From Pedobacter steynii (GTDB taxonomy: Bacteria; Bacteroidota; Bacteroidia; Sphingobacteriales; Sphingobacteriaceae), in NCBI RefSeq assembly GCF_001721645.1, contig NZ_CP017141.1, positions 2,046,001 to 2,110,000 of the forward strand: DNA of 64,000 nucleotides. The letters run 5' to 3'. Below the pieces are notes generated by a model. That model was not told the origin of the DNA and searched no databases. It saw nothing but the letters and a program-made list of their open reading frames with translations. Of this stretch, positions 1 through 9,532 are shown one piece after another (the first letter of the stretch is position 1; every line of letters starts with the position of its first letter). The position numbers and the translations under genes were made by a program.

Positions 1-2
1 TT

Positions 3-113
3 AAAAAGCTTTTTAAGCCAAAACAGGCCGAGACAATACCACATGTAATCAAAAGGAAGTCTTTTACAGACCTTGCATTTTTACTTTTGAAGTGGCTTTG
101 CATAATTGATTAA
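3..113 (+). CDS. Possible C-terminal end of a gene that starts left of the window
   Basis: One plus-strand frame is open from the window edge for 36 codons and stops at 111-113, overlapping the truB stop tail to tail. The translated tail is lysine-rich (begins KKLFKPKQAE, ends LLLKWLCIID). I do not recognise it. A frame this short stays open by chance fairly often, so it is only a possible gene end. Confidence 0.25.
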   Translation, partial: KKLFKPKQAETIPHVIKRKSFTDLAFLLLKWLCIID

Positions 114-859
114 GGTTGAGGTTCTGTCGGATTGCCCGATTCTCTTTTACTGCGAAGATAGTTGACTAAATCTGTTACTTCAAATGCATTTTCAAGAAGG
201 AAACTACCGCTGCGTGTACGCGTCAACTTTGAAAGGTAAGCACCATTGTTTAAATGTTTTCCAAAGTCTGAAATCAGAGATCTTATATAAGTTCCTTTGC
301 TGCAAACGATCCTGAAATCAATTTCAGGAAGTGCAATTCTGGTGATTTCAAAAGTTGGCACCGAAACAAACCGCAGGCGTAATTCCGTTTCTTCCCCACG
401 ACGTGCTTTTACATATAAGCGCTCTCCGTTTACTTTTACTGCTGAATGAGCAGGTGGATACTGTTGAATTTCTCCTGTAAAAGGAGCAGTAGCAGCATAA
501 ATAGCTTCTTCTGTAATTCCATCTAAAGGATATTCCTGATCTACGACGGTTTCCATATCAAAAGATGGGGTAGAGGCGCCCAGGATCATCGTGCCCGTAT
601 ATTCCTTTTCTTCTGCCTGGAAGGTGTCTATCTGTTTGGTTAATTTACCTGTACAAATAATCAGCAAGCCCGTAGCCAAAGGATCCAGAGTTCCGGCATG
701 CCCCACTTTAAGCTTCAACGGTTTCAGGGAATTTCTGATCTTTCCAACCACATCAAAGCTTGTCCATTTATAAGGCTTGTTAATGAGCAACAATTCACCT
801 TCAGCAAAATTAAAGTCCGGAAAGGTTTTCGTATTTAATATGTTTTCACTCTCTGTCAT
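110..859 (-). CDS. truB: tRNA pseudouridine(55) synthase TruB
   Basis: Converts U55 of elongator tRNAs to pseudouridine in the T-loop, in the cytoplasm. The TruB signature is clear: KPYKWTSFDVV at about residues 28-38, then GHAGTLDPLATGLL, whose Asp59 is the expected catalytic aspartate, and KGTYIRSL near residue 190. At 249 residues it has the short bacterial form, with no obvious C-terminal PUA domain. It is the last gene of the minus-strand run ftsX, DUF3098, uppP, truB, 64 nt after uppP, so it is probably co-transcribed. The ATG at 857-859 gives a normal N-terminus. Confidence 0.95.
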   Translation of the reverse strand: MTESENILNTKTFPDFNFAEGELLLINKPYKWTSFDVVGKIRNSLKPLKLKVGHAGTLDPLATGLLIICTGKLTKQIDTFQAEEKEYTGTMILGASTPSFDMETVVDQEYPLDGITEEAIYAATAPFTGEIQQYPPAHSAVKVNGERLYVKARRGEETELRLRFVSVPTFEITRIALPEIDFRIVCSKGTYIRSLISDFGKHLNNGAYLSKLTRTRSGSFLLENAFEVTDLVNYLRSKRESGNPTEPQP

Positions 860-923
860 TTCACTACACGCTTTTAATACGTTTTCTTTGTTAGATTTAA
901 TGTTTGGATGCTAATTTCTTCAG

Positions 924-1718
924 TTAAGATACATGAAGAGGAGTGCCGGAAAAATATAAAGCAAGGATCACTACGCCGATAATAATTCTGTACCAGCCAA
1001 AAACGCGAAACCCATGTTTAGATAAGAATCCTATAAATGATTTAATTGCTATAATTGCAACAATAAAGGCTATCAGGTTACCAAAAAGAAGCAGTTTAAC
1101 ATTCTCCGCATTTAGTAAATGATATCCCTTAAATAGCTTATAACCTGTAGCTGCGCACATAGTAGGTACGGCTAAAAAGAAGGAGAATTCAGCTGCAGCA
1201 TGTCTGCTTAACTTCTGTTGCATCCCTCCGATAATCGTGGCTGCGCTTCTGCTTAGTCCTGGAAATACAACTGCTAAGACCTGAAAACATCCAATTTTGA
1301 AAGCAGAGATATTGGTGATTTCTGCTTCATGATGAACTTCTGGTTTTGTAAACACTTTATCAATGAAAAGCAAAATAACACCGCCCAGTAGTAAAACAAT
1401 AGCGATAAATATAGGATTGCCTAATTTTTCATCGATGAAATCATTTAGCAATTTCCCAAATACCAGAGCCGGTATAACTGCGATAATGAGTTTTACATAA
1501 AACTGCCATTTGCTAAAGTCAAAAAACTTCTTCCAGTAAAGTACAACAACTGCAAGGATTGCCCCCAGTTGGATGGCTATCTCAAATAATTTAACAAATT
1601 CATCTTTCCCAATTCCCATGATGGCACTAGCAATGACCATATGGCCGGTTGAAGAAACCGGTAAAAATTCAGTTATTCCCTCAATTACAGCGAGAATAAA
1701 GGCCTGTAAATAATTCAT
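924..1718 (-). CDS. uppP: Undecaprenyl-diphosphatase (BacA/UppP family)
   Basis: Integral membrane phosphatase that recycles undecaprenyl diphosphate to the monophosphate carrier used for peptidoglycan and O-antigen assembly; the family also confers bacitracin tolerance. Both signatures are present: EGITEFLPVSSTGH near the N-terminus (residues 13-26) and FPGLSRSAATIIGG near residue 153. The rest is a series of hydrophobic segments consistent with a multi-span protein. The length of 264 residues is normal. It starts 7 nt after the DUF3098 gene, which indicates one transcript with ftsX upstream. Confidence 0.95.
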   Translation of the reverse strand: MNYLQAFILAVIEGITEFLPVSSTGHMVIASAIMGIGKDEFVKLFEIAIQLGAILAVVVLYWKKFFDFSKWQFYVKLIIAVIPALVFGKLLNDFIDEKLGNPIFIAIVLLLGGVILLFIDKVFTKPEVHHEAEITNISAFKIGCFQVLAVVFPGLSRSAATIIGGMQQKLSRHAAAEFSFFLAVPTMCAATGYKLFKGYHLLNAENVKLLLFGNLIAFIVAIIAIKSFIGFLSKHGFRVFGWYRIIIGVVILALYFSGTPLHVS

Positions 1719-1725
1719 GAAAGCT

Positions 1726-1950
1726 TTATTTTTTTAGAATGGCATAAACACCAAATCCGAATCCAAATAAAACGGTCATAGGAGCCAATAAGGTTTTTCT
1801 GAAATCGTAAATGTCTGTAGTACCTATCATAAGGATAAAGCCGAATACGACAATCGCAATACTAATCAATAGCAATTGATAGTTCTTTTTTGTGAATACA
1901 AGTTCAGTTTTGCTTTCCTGATTTACAGGAGTGTTTTTTTTTTCTATCAT
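1726..1950 (-). CDS. DUF3098 small membrane protein
   Basis: A 74-residue protein with a charged N-terminal 25 residues and two hydrophobic segments (about 28-46 and 52-71), matching the DUF3098 family that follows ftsX in many Bacteroidota. The function is unknown. Its ATG overlaps the ftsX stop codon by one base (TAATG at 1948-1952 on the minus strand), so translation is probably coupled to ftsX. The location suggests a role near the divisome or cell envelope, which is inference from synteny only. Confidence 0.8.
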   Translation of the reverse strand: MIEKKNTPVNQESKTELVFTKKNYQLLLISIAIVVFGFILMIGTTDIYDFRKTLLAPMTVLFGFGFGVYAILKK

Positions 1951-2828
1951 TATCTGTAAAGGTCGTAAATTTTTAGACGTAAATATTTGCTGACAGCAAA
2001 GGAGGTACTGATGGCGGTGATGAAAATTCCAACTCCCACCAGGCCAAGTAAGACAATGCCAAATTCGGTGTAATTGCGTAAAATTACTATTTCAGGAATT
2101 TCTCTTTGTGCATAGTATAAAATGCCTAGAAGAATAAGAATAGCAATAAATGCAGCGATTAGTCCATGTAATGCCGCGAATAAAATAAAAGGCTTGCGGA
2201 TAAAATTTCTGGTAGCACCTACAAGTTGCATACTCTTAATTAAGAATCGTTGAGAGTAAATCGCCAGACGTATGGTATTGTTAATTAATGCAATGGAGAT
2301 GATTAATAAAATTGCTGCGAATGCTAAAATAATCAGTCCGATAGTATTGATATTTTTATTCACCATATCAATTAACGAGCTTTGATAGATTACTTCCTTT
2401 ACGACCGGGCTTTTGCCAATATTAGCTTTCAATGCGTCTATGCTTTTGTTATTTGCATAATCTGCTTTCAGATACACGTCAATGGTTGAAAGTAATGGGT
2501 TATAACCTAAAAAGTTTACAAAATCCTCACCTAAATCAGTGGTCAGGTTTTTAGCCGCCATTTCCTTGTTTACATACTGTGTCGTTTTAATTGCAGGATT
2601 CGCATTCAGCTCTTTTTGGAAAGCCAGAACATCGGCCTCCTTAGCACCCTCATCCACAATGATATTCAATACAATGTTTTCTTTAACATAATTGGAAAGA
2701 TTTTTAGCATGTACTAATATCAATCCTAACATACCCAGCATTAATAAAACCAGTGCTATGCTAAAGATAGTAGAAATATAAATGGTTTTTGTCTTCTTAG
2801 AAGCATCGCTTACTTCAAATTCTTCCAT
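1950..2828 (-). CDS. ftsX: Cell division protein FtsX (permease-like)
   Basis: Membrane partner of the FtsE ATPase; the FtsEX complex controls peptidoglycan hydrolases at the septum. The protein has 292 residues. A first membrane helix at about 18-42 is followed by a periplasmic domain of about 120 residues. Three more hydrophobic segments (about 165-190, 215-240, 255-280) contain the FtsX-type MQLVGATRNFIRKPF motif. No ftsE lies next to it, as is common in this phylum. It is the first gene of the minus-strand operon that runs to truB. Confidence 0.92.
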   Translation of the reverse strand: MEEFEVSDASKKTKTIYISTIFSIALVLLMLGMLGLILVHAKNLSNYVKENIVLNIIVDEGAKEADVLAFQKELNANPAIKTTQYVNKEMAAKNLTTDLGEDFVNFLGYNPLLSTIDVYLKADYANNKSIDALKANIGKSPVVKEVIYQSSLIDMVNKNINTIGLIILAFAAILLIISIALINNTIRLAIYSQRFLIKSMQLVGATRNFIRKPFILFAALHGLIAAFIAILILLGILYYAQREIPEIVILRNYTEFGIVLLGLVGVGIFITAISTSFAVSKYLRLKIYDLYR

Positions 2829-3137
2829 GTATTTGTTTTTATGTTTTGCGAAAATAAAAAAATATAAGCAACTAATTTAAAATTATAGGCCTTTATCCCT
2901 TTTTAATCTTTCAAACTACAACGTTGTATCTGTAAAAATAGTTTAATGAAGCTGCTTTTAACCTGATTTATTGGACTGAAAAATCTTTTCTATGTAAGAC
3001 TTTTGTAACATTTCCGTACCAAATAGGAGTTTTGGTCGTTAGTATGGTGTAAAAACACAAGTACTCAAAGGGGGGGAGAAGGCGAATTTTAGAAGGGAAA
3101 CGTGTACTTAACATACCGAAAAACAAAAAAATACCTT
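2829..3137. other. Divergent intergenic region between ftsX and the small lipoprotein gene
   Basis: AT-rich 309 bases that must hold the start signals of both flanking genes. The one clear structure is the 12-base palindrome at 2917-2928. A G-rich run lies at 3070-3077. I see no tRNA, small RNA or ORF worth calling. Confidence 0.6.
2917..2928. promoter_or_regulatory. Perfect 12-base palindrome TACAACGTTGTA
   Basis: A perfect palindrome with a central CG in the ftsX/lipoprotein divergent region, 89 bases before the ftsX start codon. Its form fits a dimeric repressor operator (for example LacI-like), but no regulator is encoded nearby and it occurs once, so the role is a guess. Confidence 0.25.
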
Positions 3138-3554
3138 ATGAAAAAACAAATTACTTTAGCTGTCATGGTCTTATTTATCGTAGCAGGAACACTAACCGGA
3201 TGTAAAAAAGAAACTGGGGAAGCAGCCCCGTTAAAAAAGAAAATCGAAGGAAGATGGCAGGTTGCCAAAGTAGAAACTACTATTGAAGGAAATGAAATGG
3301 CTGTTTATACCGGGGTTTCAGGAGATTTCTTCGAATTCAGAGGTGATGAAAATGATCAGATGGAATTTAATATTGGCACAGACCGGGCGCTTGGTAACTA
3401 CGTCGTTTTGGCTAGCGATGACATTAATCTATCATTTTCGGGAAAATTGTTCAACTGTGATGTACATACCATTACCGATAATCAATTGGAGTTTACGGCA
3501 ACATCAAACGGTGTCAGCCCAGCGGAAACCAGGAAGTATTTTCTGACCCGATAA
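3138..3554 (+). CDS. Small lipoprotein, lipocalin-like
   Basis: 138-residue secreted protein of unknown function. The start is placed at 3138 because MKKQITLAVMVLF begins a typical signal peptide and VAGTLTGC forms a lipobox with the Cys at residue 22; the frame is open upstream, but the added residues (MYLTYRKTKKYL) look wrong for a signal peptide. The mature part has alternating short beta-like segments (EGRWQVAKVET, FEFRGDE, QLEFTATS), as in the small lipocalin-like lipoproteins common in Bacteroidota. A strong terminator follows it, so it is monocistronic. Confidence 0.7.
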   Translation: MKKQITLAVMVLFIVAGTLTGCKKETGEAAPLKKKIEGRWQVAKVETTIEGNEMAVYTGVSGDFFEFRGDENDQMEFNIGTDRALGNYVVLASDDINLSFSGKLFNCDVHTITDNQLEFTATSNGVSPAETRKYFLTR

Positions 3555-3576
3555 ATCAGAGGAAAATAAATAAAAG

Positions 3577-3619
3577 AAGCTATCCTGTTGTTTCAAAAAC
3601 ATTAGGATAGCTTTTTTTA
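3577..3619 (+). terminator. Rho-independent terminator after the small lipoprotein gene
   Basis: 10-base perfect stem AAGCTATCCT / AGGATAGCTT with a 17-base loop, followed by a run of T. A TATATTTG that matches the -7 box of the phylum overlaps its end (3618-3625) and could start the next gene's transcript. Confidence 0.85.
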
Positions 3620-3630
3620 TATTTGCCATC

Positions 3631-3660
3631 AGCCTGTATTTTCACCTCTTGTCACAGGCT
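3631..3660 (+). promoter_or_regulatory. Hairpin just before the CLC transporter start codon
   Basis: AGCCTGT (3631-3637) pairs exactly with ACAGGCT (3654-3660) across a 16-base loop, and the ATG follows at 3666. A stem this close to the start could limit ribosome access. I do not see the consensus of the fluoride (crcB) riboswitch. Confidence 0.3.
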
Positions 3661-3665
3661 TTATT

Positions 3666-4943
3666 ATGCTAAAAAGATATAAAGATCCAGATTTTTTGAA
3701 GCCTGTACCGGAGTTTCTCAATAGAGCTTCTATACTGCATTATCTGCTAAAATGGCTGGTTCTTACCCTGTTGATAGGTACTGCTGCGGGAACACTTTCC
3801 GCATTGTTCCTGACTTTGCTCAATCTGGTAACAAATTTTAGGGAAGGCCATACGGCACTGCTTTATCTGCTTCCGTTAGCTGGGTTTCTGATCGGGTTAT
3901 TATACCATTATAAAGGAAGAGATGTGGAAAGAGGGAACCACCTCGTTTTTGATACTATCCATAATCCAAAAGATGTGATCTCCTTTAAAATGACGCCTTT
4001 TGTATTGTTGGGAACTTTGATTACTCACTTGTTTGGTGGATCTGCGGGAAGAGAGGGAACAGCCCTCCAGATGGCAGCGTCTACTGCTGATCAATTGTAT
4101 AAACCTTTTCAATTAGGACCTGATGACCGCCGTATTTTACTAATTGCAGGGTTGAGTGCTGGTTTTGCTGCCGTGTTCGGAACGCCATGGGCAGGAGCGA
4201 TATTTGGGATTGAAGTATTGCTATTGGACAAAATCCCTCAAAAAGCATTATTCCCAACCATCGTCGCGGCTTTTATCGGGGCTTGGATAACTGAATTATG
4301 GGGAGTAGGGCACACACATTACCATATGGGGCTGGTGCCTTCGGTTTCATGGAAGGGAATTGGTTATAGTGCGCTGGCAGGGTTGGCTTTTAGTACCGCC
4401 GCGATTTTATTCGTCAGATTAACTCACTTGTTTTCTACCCTGTTTAAAAAACTGAATTATCCTCCCCTGCGCCCATTTGTTGGTGGGGTTATTGTACTTC
4501 TTCTGGTCTTGGTGCTGGGTACACATAAATATATAGGATTAGGAATTCCGATCATTGTAGATGCCTTTGGCCAGGCTTCGCAAGTGGAGGATTTTGCTTT
4601 AAAGATACTGCTGACTGCCATTACACTGGGGGCAGGCTTTAAAGGAGGTGAGGTTACCCCATTATTTTTTATCGGAGCAACTCTTGGAAGTGCCTTATCT
4701 GTTTTTTTACCATTACCGGTAGGCTTACTTGCTGGAATGGGATTTGTTGCCGTATTTGCAGGAGCGGCAAAAACGCCGGTTGCCTGTTGTATAATGGCAT
4801 TTGAATTATTCGGTGTTTCCTGTCTGATCTATGTAACAGTTGCTTGTGTGGTTTCCTTTCTGATCTCTGGTCACCACAGCATTTATAATGCACCTGAAAA
4901 CAAATCGCCACGCCATTTTTTGTTCGGTAAATTAGGTATTTAA
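3666..4943 (+). CDS. CLC-family anion transporter, probably the fluoride/proton antiporter type
   Basis: A 425-residue polytopic membrane protein of the CLC (voltage-gated chloride channel) superfamily. The three ion-pathway motifs are not the chloride versions. Where chloride CLCs have GSGIP this protein has GNHLV (residues 90-94). GREGT (128-132) stands for GREGP, and GGEVTP (327-332) lies at the third motif. These are the forms I associate with the CLC-F clade, which exports fluoride in exchange for protons. So the CLC fold is certain and the fluoride specificity is a motif-based inference. It is a single gene between a terminator and leuS. A short hairpin lies just before the start codon. 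Confidence 0.85.
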   Translation: MLKRYKDPDFLKPVPEFLNRASILHYLLKWLVLTLLIGTAAGTLSALFLTLLNLVTNFREGHTALLYLLPLAGFLIGLLYHYKGRDVERGNHLVFDTIHNPKDVISFKMTPFVLLGTLITHLFGGSAGREGTALQMAASTADQLYKPFQLGPDDRRILLIAGLSAGFAAVFGTPWAGAIFGIEVLLLDKIPQKALFPTIVAAFIGAWITELWGVGHTHYHMGLVPSVSWKGIGYSALAGLAFSTAAILFVRLTHLFSTLFKKLNYPPLRPFVGGVIVLLLVLVLGTHKYIGLGIPIIVDAFGQASQVEDFALKILLTAITLGAGFKGGEVTPLFFIGATLGSALSVFLPLPVGLLAGMGFVAVFAGAAKTPVACCIMAFELFGVSCLIYVTVACVVSFLISGHHSIYNAPENKSPRHFLFGKLGI

Positions 4944-5006
4944 GAAAGGGTTTCTAATCCAACCTTTATTTCCTTATTTTCGCGCTATATATAAGGCATA
5001 GCTGTA

Positions 5007-7814
5007 ATGGATTATCAATTTAAAGAAATAGAACAAAAGTGGCAAGAGTTTTGGGCTCAGAATCAAACGTTTAAAGCAGAAGAGCAATCTTCAAAACCTA
5101 AGTTTTACGTACTGGATATGTTTCCTTATCCTTCAGGAGCAGGTTTACATGTTGGTCATCCACTAGGTTATATTGCTTCAGATATATTTACAAGATATAA
5201 AAGATTAAAAGGATATAACGTATTGCATCCAATGGGATACGATTCATTCGGTTTGCCAGCAGAGCAATATGCCATACAAACAGGGCAGCATCCGGCTCTT
5301 ACAACGGAAGTAAATATCAATACTTACAGGAGGCAGTTAGATCAGATTGGTTTTTCATTTGACTGGACTAAAGAAGTGCGGACTAGTGATCCTGAATATT
5401 ATAAATGGACACAATGGATCTTCATGCAGCTTTTCAACTCCTGGTATAACCTGGAAACCGATCGTGCGGAAGACATTACCAGCCTGTTGGAAAAATTTAA
5501 TGCTTCAGGAAGCGCTGATGTAAAAGCAGTCTGTGACGAAGATATAAAGTCTTTCCTGCCAAGTGATTGGGCAGCAATGACTCATGAGGAAAAACAGGAA
5601 GAATTGTTAAAATACCGCTTAACTTATCTGAGAGAAAGTACAGTGAACTGGTGCCCGGCATTGGGAACGGTACTCGCAAATGATGAGGTCAAAGATGGCT
5701 ACTCAGAGCGTGGAGGCCATCCGGTAGAACAGAAAAAAATGATGCAGTGGAGCATGCGGATTTCTGCCTATGCAGAGCGTCTGTTGCAAGGATTGAATAC
5801 AATCGACTGGCCGGAACCCGTTAAAGAAATGCAACGCAACTGGATTGGAAAAAGTGTGGGAGCCAGCGTTCGTTTTAAAATTGAACCGTCTGAAAAAATC
5901 GCAGCATTAAGCCAGGATTATATTGAAGTTTTCACCACCCGTGTGGATACGATTTTTGGGGTTTCTTATCTGGTACTTGCTCCAGAGCATGAACTGGTAA
6001 TTGGCCTGACTACTCCTGAGCAATTGGATGAGGTGAACAATTATATCGCTCAAACCAGGAAAAAATCTGAACTTGACCGCATGGCTGATGTTAAAGCTGT
6101 TTCGGGTGCATTTACAGGAAGTTATGTCATTAATCCGGTAAGCGGAGAGCGTATTCAGTTGTGGATTGCAGATTATGTATTGGCTGGATACGGTACTGGT
6201 GCGGTAATGGGAGTGCCTAGTGGTGATCAGCGCGACTGGTTATTTGCCACTAATTTCAAATTACCCATCGTACAGATTCTGGATAGCCAGAAAGATATCG
6301 ATACACAGGCTGATGCCACCAAAGAAGGTAAATATATCAATTCCGGTTTCATTAACGGAATGAATTATGCAGAGGCAACACAAACTTTAAATAACTGGTT
6401 GGAAGAGCAGGAAGTGGGAAAAGCAAAAGTCAATTACCGCATGCGTGATGCCATCTTCGGACGTCAACGCTACTGGGGAGAGCCAATTCCTGTTTATTTT
6501 AAAGATGGATTACCATACCTGATCAAGGAAGAAGAATTACCCTTAATGCTTCCTGAAATTGACAAATACCTGCCAACGGAAAGTGGTGAGCCCCCATTGG
6601 GAAGAGCCGAAGACTGGAGTTATGACGATCAGTATGAGTATGAACTGAGTACGATGCCCGGTTGGGCAGGTTCGAGCTGGTACTGGTATCGCTACATGGA
6701 TGCGAAAAATAAGTCTGCTTTCGCTTCTAAAGAAGCCATCGAATACTGGAAAGATGTTGATCTATATATTGGTGGTGCAGAACACGCTACCGGACATTTG
6801 TTATATAGCCGGTTCTGGAATAAATTCCTGAAAGATCTTGGTCATGTGAATGAGGAAGAACCTTTCAAAAAATTGATTAACCAGGGAATGATCCAGGGTA
6901 GAAGTAACTTTGTGTATCGCGTGGTAGATGAAGAGGGAAGAGGAACGAACACTTTAGTTTCTTATGGGCTAAGGAAAGAATATAAAACGTCTGCATTACA
7001 TGTTGACGTTAATATTGTGGAAAATGAAATCTTGAATATTGAGAAGTTTAAGTCTTTCAGACCTGAATTTGCTGATGCAGAGTTTATCCTGGAAAATGGA
7101 AAATACATTTGTGGAGTAGAGGTGGAGAAAATGTCCAAATCCAAATTCAATGTGGTCAATCCGGATGTGCTGATTGCGAGCTATGGAGCAGATACTTTAA
7201 GAATGTATGAAATGTTCCTGGGGCCATTGGAACAAAGTAAACCATGGAATACCAATGGAATTGAAGGCGTCTTTAAATTTCTTCGTAAATTCTGGCGCTT
7301 GTTCCACAATGAAGAATGGATTTTTAATGTAAGTGACTCCGTACCGGCGAAAGCGGAGTTGAAGGCCCTGCATAAAATCATTAAAAAAGTACAGGATGAT
7401 GTAGAAAGGTTCTCTTTTAACACGTCTGTCTCCAGCTTTATGATTGCAGTAAATGAATTGACCGACCTGAAATGTAAAAATCGCCAGGTATTGGAAGACC
7501 TTGTAATTGTACTTTCTCCTTATGCTCCTCACATTTGTGAAGAACTTTGGGCGAATCTGGGACATGAGCCTGGTAGCTTATCATATGCTAAATATCCTGA
7601 ATTCAACCCTGCTTATATGGTAGAAGATGAATTTAGTTATCCGGTCTCCGTGAATGGTAAAACTCGCTTAAACCTGAATTTAAGTCTGACTTTAGAGCCC
7701 AAAGAAATCGAAGAAACAGTTCTGGCTGACGAGCAGGTGCAAAAATACCTGGAAGGAAAAACACCTAAAAAAGTAATTGTCGTGAAAGGTCGTATCGTAA
7801 ATATTGTGATCTAG
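5007..7814 (+). CDS. leuS: Leucine--tRNA ligase
   Basis: Charges tRNA-Leu with leucine in the cytoplasm. The HIGH motif appears as HVGH (residues 48-51) inside [16 protein letters not shown], and KMSKS at 708-712. The CP1 editing domain lies in the middle ([19 protein letters not shown], and [17 protein letters not shown] near residue 400). The length of 935 residues is a little above the usual 860-880. The excess seems to lie before KMSKS (about 630-705, including [20 protein letters not shown]) and in an early insert near 150-190, as in other Bacteroidota enzymes. A strong terminator follows. Confidence 0.97.
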   Translation: MDYQFKEIEQKWQEFWAQNQTFKAEEQSSKPKFYVLDMFPYPSGAGLHVGHPLGYIASDIFTRYKRLKGYNVLHPMGYDSFGLPAEQYAIQTGQHPALTTEVNINTYRRQLDQIGFSFDWTKEVRTSDPEYYKWTQWIFMQLFNSWYNLETDRAEDITSLLEKFNASGSADVKAVCDEDIKSFLPSDWAAMTHEEKQEELLKYRLTYLRESTVNWCPALGTVLANDEVKDGYSERGGHPVEQKKMMQWSMRISAYAERLLQGLNTIDWPEPVKEMQRNWIGKSVGASVRFKIEPSEKIAALSQDYIEVFTTRVDTIFGVSYLVLAPEHELVIGLTTPEQLDEVNNYIAQTRKKSELDRMADVKAVSGAFTGSYVINPVSGERIQLWIADYVLAGYGTGAVMGVPSGDQRDWLFATNFKLPIVQILDSQKDIDTQADATKEGKYINSGFINGMNYAEATQTLNNWLEEQEVGKAKVNYRMRDAIFGRQRYWGEPIPVYFKDGLPYLIKEEELPLMLPEIDKYLPTESGEPPLGRAEDWSYDDQYEYELSTMPGWAGSSWYWYRYMDAKNKSAFASKEAIEYWKDVDLYIGGAEHATGHLLYSRFWNKFLKDLGHVNEEEPFKKLINQGMIQGRSNFVYRVVDEEGRGTNTLVSYGLRKEYKTSALHVDVNIVENEILNIEKFKSFRPEFADAEFILENGKYICGVEVEKMSKSKFNVVNPDVLIASYGADTLRMYEMFLGPLEQSKPWNTNGIEGVFKFLRKFWRLFHNEEWIFNVSDSVPAKAELKALHKIIKKVQDDVERFSFNTSVSSFMIAVNELTDLKCKNRQVLEDLVIVLSPYAPHICEELWANLGHEPGSLSYAKYPEFNPAYMVEDEFSYPVSVNGKTRLNLNLSLTLEPKEIEETVLADEQVQKYLEGKTPKKVIVVKGRIVNIVI

Positions 7815-7840
7815 ATCTTAAAACTGATGTTTTAATCACA

Positions 7841-7878
7841 GAAAAGCTCCGGGCAATTGTTCGGAGCTTTTCTTTTTA
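7841..7878 (+). terminator. Rho-independent terminator of leuS
   Basis: 11-base perfect stem GAAAAGCTCCG / CGGAGCTTTTC with a 10-base loop, then CTTTTT-type T-tract. Confidence 0.9.
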
Positions 7879-7909
7879 CTAGAGAATTTTTCCTTTTAAC
7901 AGGTGTATT

Positions 7910-7938
7910 TTTGATTGTTCAGATGTATCATAAATTTG
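7910..7938 (+). promoter_or_regulatory. Consensus-like Bacteroidota promoter for the GH29-GH3 genes
   Basis: TTTG (7910-7913), a 17-base spacer, then TAAATTTG (7931-7938), an exact match to the published -33 TTTG / -7 TAnnTTTG pattern. Transcription would begin near 7945, leaving a leader of about 150 bases before the GH29 start. I see no clear hairpin in that leader. Confidence 0.65.
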
Positions 7939-8096
7939 CATACCTTAGGATTTTTGTTTTCCGGATAGATGAATGATCAGAAGAATATAGCTTGGTACAG
8001 TTATAAACTAAAAGGGTTTATCAGCGTGTTGCATAGCTTTTTGTTCCTAGATAAGATTTTCCGGTTATCAACCTTAACCAGACACAATCACACAAA

Positions 8097-9527
8097 ATGA
8101 ATAAACCTATCCTACTTATCGCAATCATTTTATTGTTAAAAATGAATGCTTTCAGCCAGCCAAATGTGCATGGCCAATCCAGTACTTATCAATGGCCTTC
8201 AGATCCTTTAGTAAAGAACAAACTGGAAAAATGGCAAGACCAGAAATTCGGAATGATCATTCACTGGGGGCTGTATGCAGTCCCGGGGATTATGGAATCC
8301 TGGAACCTCTGTTCCGAAGATTGGATTTCCAGAGATAGTACCATCGCTTATGAAGATTATAAAAAGTGGTACTGGGGCTTAAGCGAAAAATTTAACCCGG
8401 TTAATTTTAATCCGGAACAATGGGCAAAAGCAGGAAAGTCTGCAGGTATGAAATATCTGGTATTTACAACAAAACACCATGATGGTTTCAATATGTTTGA
8501 TACAAAGGAGAGCGATTTTAAAATTTCCAACGGTCCTTTTAAAGGAAATCCGAAAGCAGATGTGGCGAAATATGTTTTTGATGCTTTCAGGAAACAGGAC
8601 TTTATGATCGGGGCCTATTTCTCTAAACCAGATTGGCATTCTCAATATTACTGGTGGTCGAAATATGCAACGCCAGACCGCAATAATAATTACGACATCA
8701 AAAAGAACCCATGGAGGTGGAATAAGTTCAAAACACAAACCTTTAATCAGATTTCTGAGCTGATGAACAATTACGGATCTGTCGATATTCTTTGGCTTGA
8801 TGGCGGATGGGTAAGGCCACTGGAAACTGTAACTGATGAGGTGCGTGCCTGGGGAGCAACCATCCCGGCATGGAGTCAGGACATTGATATGCCAAAGATT
8901 GCAGAAATGGGTCGTAAGGCACAACCCGGACTGTTAATTGTAGACCGGACTGTTCATGGGCCTTACGAAAATTATCAGACTCCGGAACAACACATTCCGG
9001 AAAAACAATTGGATCATCCCTGGGAAAGTTGCATGACCCTGGGTGGCGCCTGGGGATTTGCGGCAAATGATCAGTATAAATCTGCAGGAACCGTAATCCA
9101 TTCCCTGATTGAAATTACAGCTAAAGGAGGAAGTTTGCTGCTTGGTGTAGGGCCGAAACCAGATGGAACCATGCCGGAAAAGGTAATTAGCCGTTTAGAA
9201 GAAATAGGAAATTGGATCAATAAAAACGGGAAAGCGATTTATGGAACGAGAATCACCAAGAATTATCATCAAGGCAATACCTGGTTTACACAAAGCAAAG
9301 ATGCTAAAACCAGGTATGCATTGGTATGCCTGAAGGAGGGAGAAGATATTCCGTCTACAATTTCATGGGTTGGCAATGAGCCGGCTAAAGGAACAAAAAT
9401 CAAACTTTTGCAAACCGGAGAAAATGTGAAATGGGTAAAAGAAAATGAACAGATTAAAGTAATTCTGCCAAAAGGACTCCCTAACAACCTGCCTGCACTC
9501 GCATTTTCTTTTTCTACTGCTCAATAA
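8097..9527 (+). CDS. Secreted alpha-L-fucosidase, GH29
   Basis: Removes alpha-linked L-fucose from glycans by a retaining mechanism. A signal peptide (about residues 1-20, ending NAFSQ) sends it to the periplasm or outside. GH29 motifs follow in order: FGMIIHWGLYAVPG (51-64), KHHDGFNMFDTKESD (126-140) and VDILWLDGGW, whose Asp235 is the expected nucleophile. The 476 residues cover the catalytic barrel and a small C-terminal beta domain. The GH3 gene begins 5 nt downstream, so the two are almost certainly co-transcribed from the promoter at 7910. The exact substrate (fucosylated plant, algal or animal glycan) cannot be told from sequence. Confidence 0.9.
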   Translation: MNKPILLIAIILLLKMNAFSQPNVHGQSSTYQWPSDPLVKNKLEKWQDQKFGMIIHWGLYAVPGIMESWNLCSEDWISRDSTIAYEDYKKWYWGLSEKFNPVNFNPEQWAKAGKSAGMKYLVFTTKHHDGFNMFDTKESDFKISNGPFKGNPKADVAKYVFDAFRKQDFMIGAYFSKPDWHSQYYWWSKYATPDRNNNYDIKKNPWRWNKFKTQTFNQISELMNNYGSVDILWLDGGWVRPLETVTDEVRAWGATIPAWSQDIDMPKIAEMGRKAQPGLLIVDRTVHGPYENYQTPEQHIPEKQLDHPWESCMTLGGAWGFAANDQYKSAGTVIHSLIEITAKGGSLLLGVGPKPDGTMPEKVISRLEEIGNWINKNGKAIYGTRITKNYHQGNTWFTQSKDAKTRYALVCLKEGEDIPSTISWVGNEPAKGTKIKLLQTGENVKWVKENEQIKVILPKGLPNNLPALAFSFSTAQ

Positions 9528-9532
9528 AACAA

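Noticed and set aside
875..885. An 11-base copy of AAAACGTATTA (minus strand) before truB
   Set aside because: It lies between operon genes and far from the four-site array. One such match in 64 kb of AT-rich DNA is plausible by chance.
3600..3665. Fluoride riboswitch before the CLC gene
   Set aside because: I could not find the conserved crcB motif sequence; only a simple hairpin is present.
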